From: Falciphora oryzae
Taxonomy: Eukaryota > Ascomycota > Sordariomycetes > Magnaporthales > Magnaporthaceae
Direction of reading: 5' to 3'
NCBI GenBank assembly: GCA_000733355.1
Contig: JNVV01000003.1
Coordinates: 1,121,654 to 1,185,653 of the forward strand
Length of the DNA: 64,000 nucleotides
The notes under the pieces are model-generated. The model made no database searches and had not been told where the DNA came from. It saw only the letters and a program-made list of their open reading frames with translations. Shown here piece by piece: positions 43,381 through 54,548 of this stretch. Position 1 is the stretch's first letter. Every line of letters starts with the position of its first letter. The position numbers and the translations under genes are program-made.

Positions 43381-44913
43381 ATGGCAATCAAGCGGCTCAA
43401 AGCCTGGCTTCTCACAGCCACGATAATATGCGCCATCCTCTACTTCACGCGCGAGCGCAGACACTACACCCTCCCCGAGGCTGCCCGCCCGGCTCCCGCC
43501 GTCGGGGTCCCGGATGCGGCGACCAACGCCGGCCCGCCCAGGCCTAGGACCACCTTCGCGGCCATGAAGTTGCCGCAGGTCCCTGGCTCCAAGATCAACG
43601 CCGAGGCCCACAAGCTGGCCTGGGCCGACGACTTCTTCCCGCACCTGGTCGCCGTCACCAAGCTGCCGCCGCTCACGCTGGCCCAGGCCAAGAAGACGTG
43701 CACGTGGGGCGCCGGCGAGAAGGTCGACTTCCAGTTCGACGAGAAGGCCGACTGGGTCACCAAGGACCGCCCGGAGGAGGAGATCGAGCGCAAGCGCCGC
43801 GAGTGGCACCAGTTTGTGCGCGAGGGCATGATCCCCTACGGCGCCGTCCAGCACCGCTTCACCAACCAGCGCGGCCTCGTCATCCTCGCCGGCAACCAGG
43901 ACACCTTTAAGCGCGTCGGTCTGCTGCTGCGCGCCCTGCAGAAGCTCAAGTCGCGCGTCGCCATCGAGATCCACTACTACGGCGAGGAGGAGATGACGGA
44001 GCAGCACCGCCAGACTCTCTCTACCGTCTGGCCGCGCATGTTCTTCAACGACCTGTCCAGCTCGGACAACATCCTGCGCGTGCAAAAGGACCGCCCCTTC
44101 ATCAACTACCAGCTCAAGACGGCCGCGCTCCTCAACTCGCGCTTCCAGGAGCCGCTCCTCATGGACGCCGACAACATCCCCGTCCTCGACCCGGACGACA
44201 TGTGGCACTCGGCCGCGTACGAGCAGTACGGCACCGTCTTCTGGCCCGACATCGCGCGCACGTACCCGCAGGACCCGGCCTGGGCCATCACAAACACGAG
44301 GTGCCGCATGGACGAGTACGAGCTCGAGAGCGGCCAGCTGCTCGTCGACAAGCGCCGCTACTGGTACCACCTGCAGCTGGCCGCCTGGTGGGCCACCGAG
44401 CAGGGCGCCTACTGGGACGCCATCCTGCTGGGCGACAAGGACCTGTTCCGCTTCGCCTGGCACGCCCTGCGCACCGACTACGGGAAGCCCCGCCGCTGGC
44501 TCGCGAGCGTCGGCACCCTCAACAAGGGCTTCTACTGCGGCCACTCGTTCGCCCAGCACCACCCGGACGACGCCCGCGTCGCCTTCCTGCACGGCGGGCT
44601 CGTCAAGACGGTCGACCTGCAGGTCATGCGCTGGAACAGGGACACGCAGGGCGGCTACTACCGCCACTACAAGCGCGCCCCGTCCGACGAGGACCCCAGC
44701 GTCAGCGTCAACGTCGGCATCAAGTTCGACGGCGCCGACTACATGGACGCCCCCAAGAGCAGCAGCTTCCGCGCCGCCATGTGCACAGACATGTACGACG
44801 TCGAGGCCAGGGACCTGAACGAGCTCATCCCCATGTGGGAGCAGACATTCGGCGAGATTGGAGGCTATTGGCAGCTCGCCACGGACGATGGTCAGGGCGG
44901 CAAGGCCATCTGA
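43381..44913 (+). CDS. GT71-family alpha-1,3-mannosyltransferase-like protein
   Basis: Golgi type II membrane glycosyltransferase of the MNN1 group, which adds mannose from GDP-mannose to protein glycans. It is a single exon of 510 residues; ATG 43381 is the first ATG in a frame that stays open from further upstream. The N-terminus has a short basic cytosolic end and one membrane anchor (LKAWLLTATIICAILYF), then a Pro-rich stem. The catalytic domain includes RGLVILAGNQDTF, YQLKTAALLNSRFQEPLLMD and the metal-binding DxD in LLMDADNIPVLDPD, followed by FWPDIARTYPQDPAW and ESGQLLVDKRRYW, the GT71 pattern. It converges with phospholipase D 341 bases away. Acceptor specificity is not determinable. 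Confidence 0.88.
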   Translation: MAIKRLKAWLLTATIICAILYFTRERRHYTLPEAARPAPAVGVPDAATNAGPPRPRTTFAAMKLPQVPGSKINAEAHKLAWADDFFPHLVAVTKLPPLTLAQAKKTCTWGAGEKVDFQFDEKADWVTKDRPEEEIERKRREWHQFVREGMIPYGAVQHRFTNQRGLVILAGNQDTFKRVGLLLRALQKLKSRVAIEIHYYGEEEMTEQHRQTLSTVWPRMFFNDLSSSDNILRVQKDRPFINYQLKTAALLNSRFQEPLLMDADNIPVLDPDDMWHSAAYEQYGTVFWPDIARTYPQDPAWAITNTRCRMDEYELESGQLLVDKRRYWYHLQLAAWWATEQGAYWDAILLGDKDLFRFAWHALRTDYGKPRRWLASVGTLNKGFYCGHSFAQHHPDDARVAFLHGGLVKTVDLQVMRWNRDTQGGYYRHYKRAPSDEDPSVSVNVGIKFDGADYMDAPKSSSFRAAMCTDMYDVEARDLNELIPMWEQTFGEIGGYWQLATDDGQGGKAI

Positions 44914-45254
44914 CTCCCTCCCCGGCTTGTCTCATCCTCTTTTTTCTTCCCTGTTTATTGTTCTCCACATAGGGGTCGACATCCTCGCGATCCGCAATAT
45001 GCGTGTATGTATGGCCGCGATGATTCTCGAGGTAGCACAAATAGGCAATTTCAACCGATTGAACATGACGGCGTTCTATGAACGGGACATTACTCTGGCC
45101 GTTAACCATATTCCGGGAGACCGCGACCACGGAGTCTTGGGCTAAAAGCATGAGGGCTGCAAGGCTCTGATGAATAAAAGCCAGGCCAAAAAAAGAAAGC
45201 CATAAACCTAGGCTGGGAATTTCCTTGTGCCACCGGTGGAGGAGGGTAAAGAGG
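44914..45254. other. Intergenic, convergent 3' ends
   Basis: 341 bases between the 3' ends of the mannosyltransferase and phospholipase D genes. No gene or repeat is seen. Confidence 0.5.
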
Positions 45255-48201
45255 CTATGTGTAGACACTCTCGGTCCACTGGTTAACCTGCAGACCCCGT
45301 TCGGCCATCTCCGCATCCTTGAGGAAGTCGAGAGGCATCCAGACCAGGTGTCCTTTGATCTGGTCGAGCTTTCGCCGAATGTCGTCGGGCGGCAGGAACC
45401 GGTCGAATATGTGACCGGGCTTGACGCCCTTCGGGGGACGGAAGTGGTCGTACTCGTCGAAAGTTGTGACTGCCACAGAGGAGAGCACGGAAGAGTTAGC
45501 ATGTCTCAAGTTCGACAGGAGTGCTACCCTCGTGAAGATCGAGGCCGCCTACCATGGTCGTCGGGATCCGCATGGAACAAATGCCGGAAGATCTCGGTGT
45601 TCTGCGTAGCTCGCCCCGTCCAAGTCTCCCAGAGCCTCTCGTCGAGCGGATCCTCTACAAAGGCCCAGCTCTCGTCCTTGTCGTAGACATCGTTTGGTGA
45701 GTCCTCTCCCGGGGGTTGGGCATTGGGATCGTTGGATGCGTCGTGGTCTTGAGGAGGAAGCAGGCCCAGGTGCTCACGCCAGAGGTACCTCCGGAGCGTG
45801 GCAGCGTGATAACCGGCCTCGAACGGTTGGCCATCCATCCGAGTTTGTATCTTCCGTCGATCCTCCATCACGATACTCAGTTCGCTATCGTGGTGACCCT
45901 CCTGGCTTCGGTCATTGAGGTTACTGCTGCCGCAGACGACGATCCTGTCGTCGACAATCAGTAGTTTGGAGTGGATGTAGAGTTCCTCCTGGATCCAGTT
46001 CTCGACCTCGTCCTTCGGATCACCCTCCCATGGCTCATCCGAGAGCTTGCCTGGACTTGCCATAGCGTGGTGACCCACACTATAGCTAGACTCCGTCTTG
46101 TGTTCCCTCTGCCTCTGGGCCTCCTCGAACTTCCTCTTGGCGTCGATGGCCTGTTCCGTTGCCTGGTCTGAGCCCTCGCCCCTCTGCTCGCCAACGGTAC
46201 CCATGTGCTTGTCACGCCCTTCCTCATCGTCAGCCGCGCCGTGAATCGCGTTACTCATGATCTCCTCGGCCTCGGCTCGCTGGACGTCCTGATACCTAAC
46301 CCCGGCCTCTTCTTCCTGCTGCTTGACGGCCGGTGTCTTATTGAGCCTGTCGTATGCGCGGAGGTTGAAGAAGAACACATACTTGGCCGGGTCCATACCC
46401 TCCTTCTTGATCTGCTCAAAGATGGAGTGTTCGCCTCGGCATATCGACTTGTACTGATAGTCCATGATCGCGCGAGTGCCCGTCGCAGCATCTTCGCGGA
46501 GGTCGCCCGCGAATCCCGGCACAGCGGGGATAAGGATGATAACGCGAAACTTGCGCCCCTCCTTGCTCGCACGAACGACGGCGTCGACGATAGAGCGGCC
46601 GATCTGATTGTGGATGGGCGACTGCTGATCACCGGTGGCAGTAATGAAAAACTGGTTCTCGATGTAGACGTAGTGCTGGGCCTGGTTGATGATTTCAGAG
46701 TAGGCGTTTTGTATCGACTTTTCCGTCAGGATGCCGCTAGACCAGTCGGCGCTGGAGCGCACTACTTGGGCGTGCACGGCGCCGCGGTTGTTGAGGTTCT
46801 TATCCTCGACAGGCGAGAGGGGGTGCAGGATATACTCGCCGACCGGGTGCTTCGGCCGCTGAACACCGACCAGGTCCTCGTCGTCGCCCTGACGGCCACG
46901 GAGCTCGAGCCAGTCGTAGCGGTCATCCCTCTTGTACTTGTCGCGCTTAACAAAGTTCCAACGCAGCACAAAGTGCTCGGCAATGTCGTATACACAAGGG
47001 CCGATGATCCCCATAGATATGTCGTGCCACGGCATGCGGCCGTGCTCGGCTTTGCTGAGCTCGTTCTGTTTCCAGTCCTGCACATTCTTGAAGTCCATGA
47101 CGCGGTTATTGTTGAAGTCTTGGCCGGGCCACACCTCGTTGACGACGCCTTCGGGGTGCATATCGGCCAACGGGTGTTGGTGGTTGTCCCAGCGGCCGAA
47201 GCACAGATCGATGCCGCCGATGAAGGCGACGGCGTAGTCAATGACAATGAACTTCTCGTGGTGTGCCCAGTAGAAGGTCATATCAGCCGCGTTCTCGAAT
47301 ATGTTGTGGTCAGGATGGCGCATGATCCGGATGTTGCCATAGCCGGGGCTTCCCTCCGGGCAGAGGGACTGCAGGGCATGCTTGGTGTGTTCCGAGTTGC
47401 AGGTCAGTGCTGCCTCGACTTCGCGGTAGACGCTGACGTAAATCTTTACGCCAGCCTCGGCCTTGCGCTTAAGTATCTGGTCAAGACGCCACTCTTGGTT
47501 GAAGTAAGGGGGGCGTCGCAAGAACAGCTCAGGCGACAGCCACCAGTCGGCAATGTAGATGGTCTCCTTTGCATTTTCCAGGGCGGCTGAGACGGCCCAG
47601 CAGTAGTCGCGGCCGTCGACATACCACTTTACCAGGTTGCCCTCGCGTTCGGGGAAGAAGGACTTGAACCGGTGCGAATCGCAGATCCTTGTCCGCTTCT
47701 CGTCGCATGCTTTCTCATGCTCCTCGTCATGGCGGTGCTCGGGGTTGAACTGCGGGAGGGTTGGCCATGGTTAGCCCAGGTGAGAAAAAATGGCAAAGGA
47801 GGAGAAAGATCAGAGGCTCAGGGGCTCTCTATCGCCACACCCAACGCCCAGCGCCCAACGACGCGTCCACATCGATATGGAGGTCATGATGCTTACCAGG
47901 TTTGCGAACTTGCCAAGCTGATGCCTGCGGCCGTTGGTACTCGCATTAGCACTCGAGCCAAGCAGCACGGACTCAGTGCACCGCGGCGGGTATGGATTCC
48001 CCAGACCCGGGAGCCGCCGATCTCCATGGGTTAGAGGAGGCGGAACGGGACGAGCCCCGGGGAACCAGACAAGACAAGCCCGCCATGCTGGACCTACTTT
48101 TTGTGGGTTAGATGAACCTTTGCGTCATGTAGCTTGGTCCCCTCGAGCTTGTCCTTCAGCTCCGACACCTCCGACTTGAGCTTGTGGAGGAAGCCCGACA
48201 T
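45255..48201 (-). CDS. Phospholipase D (two HKD motifs)
   Basis: Hydrolyses phosphatidylcholine and related lipids to phosphatidic acid. Exons are 48201-48098, 47951-47897, 47749-45553 and 45469-45255; all phases agree, giving 856 residues. Exon 1 encodes MSGFLHKLKSEVSELKDKLE, the usual start of filamentous-fungal PLDs. The first HKD motif is HHEKFIVIDYAVAFIGGID (from about residue 217). The second, in the C-terminal third, is YIHSKLLIVDDRIVVCGSSN. WYVDGRDYCWAVSAALENA and IYIADWWLSPELFLRRPP are family landmarks. There is no PX or PH domain, unlike yeast Spo14, so this is the shorter fungal class. A ~110-residue Glu/Gln-rich insert separates the two halves. The acceptor of intron 1 (GCTCGAG) is less certain than the others. 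Confidence 0.9.
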
Positions 48202-49899
48202 TTCAGCTTGTTTCCCCGGGCTGGGCCTGCGTCGGACGGGCGGCTACGAGGCGGAGACGGGGTCGGGGACGCGCGTACACAGCACACGACCTGGCCTTGG
48301 ACAGCGACGGATGTGAATGGCGTACGGAGAATAAGCAAAAAATGGCCCGCCGCTAAGCTCTGGGCGGGCGGAGCGCGGGAGTTGCAACATTATGTACCAT
48401 GGCAGTATCGACGCACAGGGGGAAGGAGGGGCGCGCCGCTGGCGCATGCGGGCATGGGATTCCTCCATCCACATCATGCGGGGCAGAAAACAAGGTCTGG
48501 CAAGACGCACACCGGCTTTGACGGCTGATTGAGGTCGGACGAGTCCACGGCGCGCGCGCGCTATGAATAGCGCGGCATCAGCCGGCGCGCCCGTTGGGCC
48601 TGGTGGGTTGATGTCATAGGCCCCGCGCCCGATTCGCCAATTCCAGGCCACCACCGCTGGGGCCAGCAGAAATCAGGTGCAACCCTTGCGACCTTGGCCC
48701 GGCAACTCGGCACCACGCCATCCTCCCTAGCTAGAATCCCACCCTCCCTCAGGCCTCTCCACGACGTTGTCCACCACAAGGCGACGGGAGACGATTTCCA
48801 ATGAGAATCGAACCCAAGATGGGACTAGTGGTATCCTATCATGTCGAATCGAGCCTTGCCGCTCAGTGTTGGCCCCTTTAGGCAGGCCGGCACGTGAAGC
48901 ACTCAGCCCTGAATGACCCAACTAGCAACGCCACTAGGCACCATGACGAACAGCGTGGTGGATTCCTGGGCTTCACAGCATAAAACGGCGAAGCCTGGAA
49001 CAGCGCCAGGTGGGACGCCCAGGCTCACTCAGACAGCAGCTGACACCAAAGCGACGACGTCACTGCAATGTTCGGTTCCTGCCGTCGACTGAGTGTTTCA
49101 CAAGCCACCAAGGAAGAGCGTTTGTGGCGTGAAGTGAATCAAAACGGTGACGGGATAATGCGTGATCTAACACGGCAAGGGCTGTTCGGTGTGCCTGCTC
49201 TAAATTTCGTCTGAGCGCGACAAGTTGAGATAAATCAGTGGAGCCCAGGTGTCTAGGTAGCGACCATTTGTTTATCCGGGCGTGCCTGAAAGAAGGACCA
49301 GATATACCGGCTGCCAATGATGGCAACGAATACGGTGCCAATAGCCAAGTAGGTACCTGCCCGCACCATCCAGAAGCACAGTTTAAATCACAAGACAGTC
49401 TCAGACATGCTTTGGACCGGCAGGCCGACAAGGTCGGGCGGGACTCGAGTTCGGATCGTCGCTTGCTCCACTGAACATTACCTCCGTCACTTAAGGTTGA
49501 CACTTCGACCTTCCCGCGCCAGCATAACCGCATATTTAGCATATCTACTCCTTCCTCGACGATCCCCTTGAAATATCGGCTTCTATCTCACACAAGTATT
49601 TGCTTCTTCCAGCTCCGTAGACCGAAACCAGTGCCAATGGATATCGAGCAGAGACTCAATCACATGACCTCTTGCACGTGATGATACCACTCTTTGAGGC
49701 GGGGCACTGGAGCATCCAGGCCGGCCCAATTGAGGGGTCGTGGCCTGTCGAACGTCATGGCTGGCCGGCTGGGTCCCTGGCTCCCCTTTCAAGACGTCTC
49801 GCAACCTGACCGCTCCTCCCAACCACACCAGAAAGCCCAGACCGTCGCTACGAACCTCGCTTTCCCGGACCCAGCTCAACAGAAAAACCCACAATCAAG
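48202..49899. other. Divergent promoter region (phospholipase D / HET-C2)
   Basis: About 1.7 kb. It contains GC-rich palindrome-like CGCGCGCGC at about 48551-48560 and a tRNA-like T-arm on the minus strand near 48810 (GGGTTCGATTC) without the rest of a tRNA. No gene is supported. Confidence 0.5.
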
Positions 49900-50779
49900 A
49901 TGGCCACCGCAACCGTGATCCCCGCCGGCGGCACCTTTGTCGACACCCTCAAGAAGTCCTTTGTTGACGTGCCCGTCAACGCCGAGAAGGAAAATGCCGT
50001 CGACACCGCCGCCTTCCTCGAGGCTGCCGAGTCCCTGACCACCATTTTCGGTAGTGCCGACCTGTTCCTCCTCGAGTCTTTGTTCTACTTCAGCTGCTGA
50101 CGTCTTGGCAGACCTGCTCGGCTCGGTCGCCTTCACCCCCGTCAAGAACGACATGCTGGGCAACGTCAAGGTGCGAATAGCTTCAGTTCCTGCTTTTCTC
50201 CCCGAAACCCTCCAGGCGGCCACGCGCTTCGACGAGCTGACTGAGTCCCTGACTTCGCCCCATGTTTAGAAAATCCGTGACCGTCTCCTTGCTGCCCCCG
50301 CCGAGTCTGAGACGATCCAGGAGCTGGTCCTGAACGAGCTCAAGACGAAGAAGCATACCGCCGCCGAGGGTCTTCTGTGGCTTGTCCGGTGAGATGGCGG
50401 TCCCGTTATTATTCGATACGCAACTACACCTACTACCCGAGGGTGGTGAGACCTGGGCGATGGCTGACCTGAGACAACGTCTAGCGGCCTGGAATTCGTG
50501 TGCATCGCCCTGAGCCAGAACCTGGCCCAGCCCGCCACCGAGCTCGCCGACTCGTTCCGCGCCGCCTACGGCGAGACCCTGAAGCCGCACCACAGCTTCC
50601 TCGTCAAGCCCATCTTCAGCGCCGCCATGGGCGCCGTCCCCTACCGCAAGGACTTCTACGCCAAGGTCGGCGACGACTCGGAGAAGGTCAACGCCGAGCT
50701 GGGCAAGTACCTGAAATCACTCGACAGCATTGTCGGCATCCTCAAGGGATTCCTAGACCGCAAGGAGGCCAAGTGGTGA
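49900..50779 (+). CDS. het-c: Glycolipid transfer protein, HET-C2 orthologue
   Basis: GLTP-fold protein that moves glycosphingolipids between membranes. Its Podospora orthologue HET-C2 is a heterokaryon-incompatibility factor that interacts genetically with the NLR-type het-d and het-e genes. Exons are 49900-50050, 50112-50170, 50270-50388 and 50485-50779 (introns GTAGTG to GGCAG, GTGCGA to TTTAG, GTGAGA to TCTAG). The phases fit and give 207 residues, close to the 208 of HET-C2. Landmarks are the DLLGSVAFTPVKNDMLGNVKKIRD headgroup-binding region (Asp, Asn and Lys that hold the sugar; assembled across two junctions), GLLWLVRGLEF with the stacking Trp, and HHSFLVKPIF with the His of the recognition centre. 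All key residues appear intact. Confidence 0.93.
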
Positions 50780-51274
50780 AAGCTATGAGGAGCGAAAGGC
50801 GGTGGCGGTTGCCCACCTCTGGAAAAAGGAGGATCCGGGTAAAATATTCTGAGAGAACAAATAAAATGTGGCACCATGAAGGAGTCAATACATGACGTAT
50901 AGACCACGGATGCGGATAGAAACGATAGCGTCGATTTCAATGAAAATGCGGAAGGGGACGGGACTATGTCCCGAGACCGCCCCATTGGGGAAAGCCCAGA
51001 TCACTCAGCCTGGCGGACAGTCCCATTTGATGCAATGAGCGAAGAGAGAGAATGTGTGTTAGGCGTACAAGGGCCACGTACTCCTGGTTTACAGATCAGA
51101 TACACGAAGTGCACTCTGCTGACATCAAGGATCCACGACACAAGTTCAGCAAGCCACATTAGATTACAGACTATGTAGGCAGGGTGTATAGGTTCTTCAC
51201 TACTCTATCACTGCAACAAATACACGAGCCAAGATCCACACCTGACATTACCATCACCCGCACCCGATTTTCCT
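50780..51274. other. Intergenic, convergent 3' ends
   Basis: 495 bases between the HET-C2 gene and the GPI-protein gene. AATAAAATG at 50858-50866 is a plausible polyadenylation signal for HET-C2. No gene is seen. Confidence 0.55.
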
Positions 51275-53393
51275 TTACAGCATAATGGCCAGAGCCGGGA
51301 GGATCATAGCGAAGCCGCCGAAAATGGCACGGCCCGCGCCAGCAGTGACGGGCGAGACAGGGCCAGTCGGCTTGGGCGCGATCGGCAGGCCGCCAGAGCC
51401 GGAGGGGACACCGCCAGCCGGCGGCGCGGGCTTATCAGTCGGGTAGGGTCCGACGGGGGTGACGGCCGGGTAGCCGCCGGTTGGGGCGGGGAAGCCGGTG
51501 CCGGCCACGGGCTTGGACTTGTGGTGCTTGTGCTCGTGGGCGCCGGTGTGTGTCTCGGTCTCGGCCGGCATCTTCTCGGTGATGGTGACGGTCGGCTCCG
51601 GGGTCGGGCAGTTGGGCGGGGGCGCGAAGGTCGAGGTGACGGGGACGGGGCAGGTGGTCAGGGTGATGGTGGTGACGGAGACGGTGGGGACCGGGACGAC
51701 AGCGGTCATGGTGGCGGTCGTGCTGCTGGCGGCGGTCATGGTGGCGGGGCAGACGGTGGTGGTGGCGATGACGGTCGAGGTGACGATCTTCTGGGTCAGC
51801 GAGGCCGGGCAGTTGGGGACCGACGCGACACAGGAGGTGATGGTGTACGTCTTGGTCGTGCGGACGGTGGAGGTGATCATGCCGTTGTTGGCGCCGCTGG
51901 TGCCGTTGGTGGGCATGGTGGTGACCGCGTTGATGGGAGCGGAGACGGCGCTGCCGCCGGTGGGAGAGCCAGCCGGAGCAGTGGTAGCAGAGGAGCCGGT
52001 GACGTCAGCAGGAGCCATCGACGACGAGCTGCTGGCGTGGGTGTTGACGGGGGCAGTAGCCAAAGGGCCGTCGGTCGAGGCGCCGGTGAGAGCAGTCACC
52101 GCGGACATTCCGGAGGTGATCGCCTTGGAAGGCGAGGTGTTGTCTCCAGAACCCGAGCCAGTGGGAGTGGCGACAGGGACCGAGATCAGGTCAGTGCTCG
52201 ATCCAGCGGCGGGGAGAGTGTCAGAGCTCGAGCTCGAACCAGAGCCGGAGCCAGAGCCGGACTCGCTACCGGAGCCTATGCTGTGGCCAGAGCTAGAGCC
52301 ACTTCCGGAGCTGGGGTGGCGCAGGGGGCAGCAAATGCCGACAGACTCGGCCGTGTAGAGCGTAACGAAAACGGCAGGGGCAAGCTCCAGCTTGAGGCAC
52401 TCTCCCAGCGAGACATCGACCTTGAGGGCGACACCGGCGCTCAGGGCGAACTTCTCCTCGACGTAGACCGGGCAGGACGACGTCTTGACGAGAGTGTGCG
52501 TGCAGCTGAAGAGGTTCACCCAGACGGCAACGCCGGCACCAACACCGATGTCGAGGCCCTTGAGGCCGACACTGGCATCGAGGCCAACGGCGGCACGCAG
52601 GCGTAGGCCGAGGGTCAGGTCGACGGCGACGCTGAGGTCGACCTGGGCGCCAACCTCAGGCTGGATGGGCTTGGCGATAAGGCCCTCACTGAAGCAAATG
52701 TTAGTCACCGACTCCGACCACATGGTGTTTTTCACTGGCTCAACTTACAAGGAGTGCCTGACGATCTTCTGCTCGACGGTGCTGATCTCGGCGAAGCAGC
52801 CCTTGGGGAACTTGACGTAGAAGCCGGCCTTGACATCGACAGCGGCAGAGACGCCGACGACGAGATCCAGAGCGAACGCAGCGCCGACCTTGACCTGCGC
52901 AAGGCCAGGCACGCCGAGGTCGAGCTTCCCGGACGCCATGAGCTCGACGGTCTGGTAGAGGCTGGCGGAAGCAGCGATCTCGACCTCGAAGTACGCCTCG
53001 ACGCCGCCCAGGTCGACCCGGATGGTGGGCTCGGCCAGGAACTTGTCCATCATAGTGACCTGGATGTCGCCGGAGACGGCAGCCTTGGGCAGGTGCAGGC
53101 CCATGTGGTCCGGAGGGCCGCCGTTCTTGCCGGCGCCGCAAACACTGCATGGCGCGAGTCTCCTGTTAGTGTCTAAGTAGACCCCCAAAACTCAGGTCGT
53201 TGTAAACCTACCCCTCGAAAAGGGTCTCATGATGCCAGGCCCTGGCCGTGTTGAAGATGCAGGGCTCGATTGTCCGGACCTCCAGGTCACCCTGGCGGGC
53301 AGCGTTCACGGGGACTGCATGGATAGGGGCCGGAGAGGCTTGGGCGAGGCCAACAAGCGCCCCGAGGGCTGGGGCAAGCTTGGAGAAGAGCAT
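51275..53393 (-). CDS. Secreted Ser/Thr-rich protein, probably GPI-anchored to the cell wall
   Basis: Exons are 53393-53212, 53144-52749 and 52688-51275 (GTAGGT to TGCAG, GTAAGT to TTCAG), giving 663 residues. It has a signal peptide (MLFSKLAPALGALVGLAQAS) and an N-terminal globular region of ~260 residues. That region is rich in Val, Leu and Ala, with regular alternating patterns (VDLSVAVDLTLGLRLRAAV, LDIGVGAGVAVWVNLF) that suggest a beta-structured or amphipathic fold, and it contains several cysteines. A Ser/Gly run and a long Ser/Thr/Pro region with VPNCPASLT, VPVTSTF and TTVCPA Cys motifs follow, typical of O-mannosylated wall proteins. The end (AGAGRAIFGGFAMILPALAIML) is a GPI signal with small residues before a hydrophobic tail. 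The family of the N-terminal domain is not recognised. Confidence 0.8.
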
Positions 53394-54548
53394 TTTCTGC
53401 GGGGTTTTGATCGAAACGAAAGGATGGGGCTGTTGGGGTTCAGACACCCTGATAGGGAATGAAGTGCTAACGAGCGGATGTGTCCACCAAGGGTACACTG
53501 TACAAAAGAGAGCGACTGAAGGAGAGAGTTGCGGATGTCCTGAATGTTCCTCTCCAGTCGTCGGAAAGGGAAGGGCATCATGGCCCTATTTGAACCCGAC
53601 GTCCGGCCTCACAGATCCAGCCTCTCACTCTCTGCGTCTGCTTGAGCTGCCTCCTGCCCGCCCCTTTGGCACGCTCCTCCTCCCAAATCTCGCATTTCGA
53701 CTCGCTTATGACGCCGATCTTGCTGCTAGCAGTTTGTAACGGCTGTCTGAGAGTCAGTCCGGCTGCGGCTGGACTGGTGCGCCTGATTAGGCGTGGTGAG
53801 AAGGACGTCCCAGGGGGCGCGCGGGCGCCGGCCCGATCGACGGCTAGCGTGCTCGTTAGCCAGTAAGCTCGTGGGGAAATCTTTGTTCGAAATTGCTTGG
53901 CGTTCAATGACGATCGACAGTCGAAGCCCAAGGACGTGCTTGGCTCGATGGACGTCGCATGGTCTGTGCATCCTAAATAAAGCTCACGGACGAAAGACTT
54001 ACAACACAGCCGCGTGCTCACATCATTAGTTTGCTTCTAATTGCTGTCATCAAGGGAAATGATGCCACTCAGCTGCCTGCAACCTTCCATCTGCCGCTCG
54101 AGTCTCCTGTGCCGTGTCTCCCGTGTCTACGTTTGTACTTTTGGGACAGGAGCCATCATGCGACCGCTTCTTAGTGCCTCGGGTTACGGCACAAGCTTTT
54201 CCACGCGACGCCACGTTGCTGACACTGGTGATCTCAATGTCAACCTGCAATGCGGTGGCTGCCCAAAACGGGGTCTTGACTTTTCTCTTGCAGAGGCAGC
54301 CACAGGGTCCAGAATGCCGATCATCCGGCCAAGCATGCAGATAGCGCCCGGGAAGGCAGACGATGCTTGGAAAGCTCAGCAGTAAGCAGGAACCTAGGGG
54401 GTAATTTGAGCACCCTAACATGCACATCAGCCCCGTTGGTCACATCTTTAAGGGGGCATTGTAACAGCCTCATCAGTCTTGGTCAGTGTCGACCACCATT
54501 TCGTAGCCCCCGTCTCGAAACGCACCCCACCTCCCCAGATATCCGGGA
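53394..54548. other. Intergenic
   Basis: About 1.2 kb between two minus-strand genes: promoter of the GPI-protein gene and 3' side of the hydrolase gene. The open frames here overlap each other in several phases and are not credible genes. Confidence 0.5.

Noticed and set aside
43321..44667. 448-codon minus-strand open frame
   Set aside because: Antisense to the GT71 gene, with Val/Leu/Glu/Asp-rich shadow composition and no motif.
46205..47590. 461-codon plus-strand open frame
   Set aside because: It lies fully antisense to phospholipase D exons, which have HKD motifs and clear splice sites. It is a shadow of GC-rich codon use.
48780..48900. T-arm-like GGGTTCGATTC on the minus strand
   Set aside because: No matching acceptor stem or D-arm found upstream.
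51521..52606. 361-codon Gly/Arg/Asp-rich plus-strand frame
   Set aside because: Antisense shadow of the Ser/Thr/Pro-rich GPI protein.
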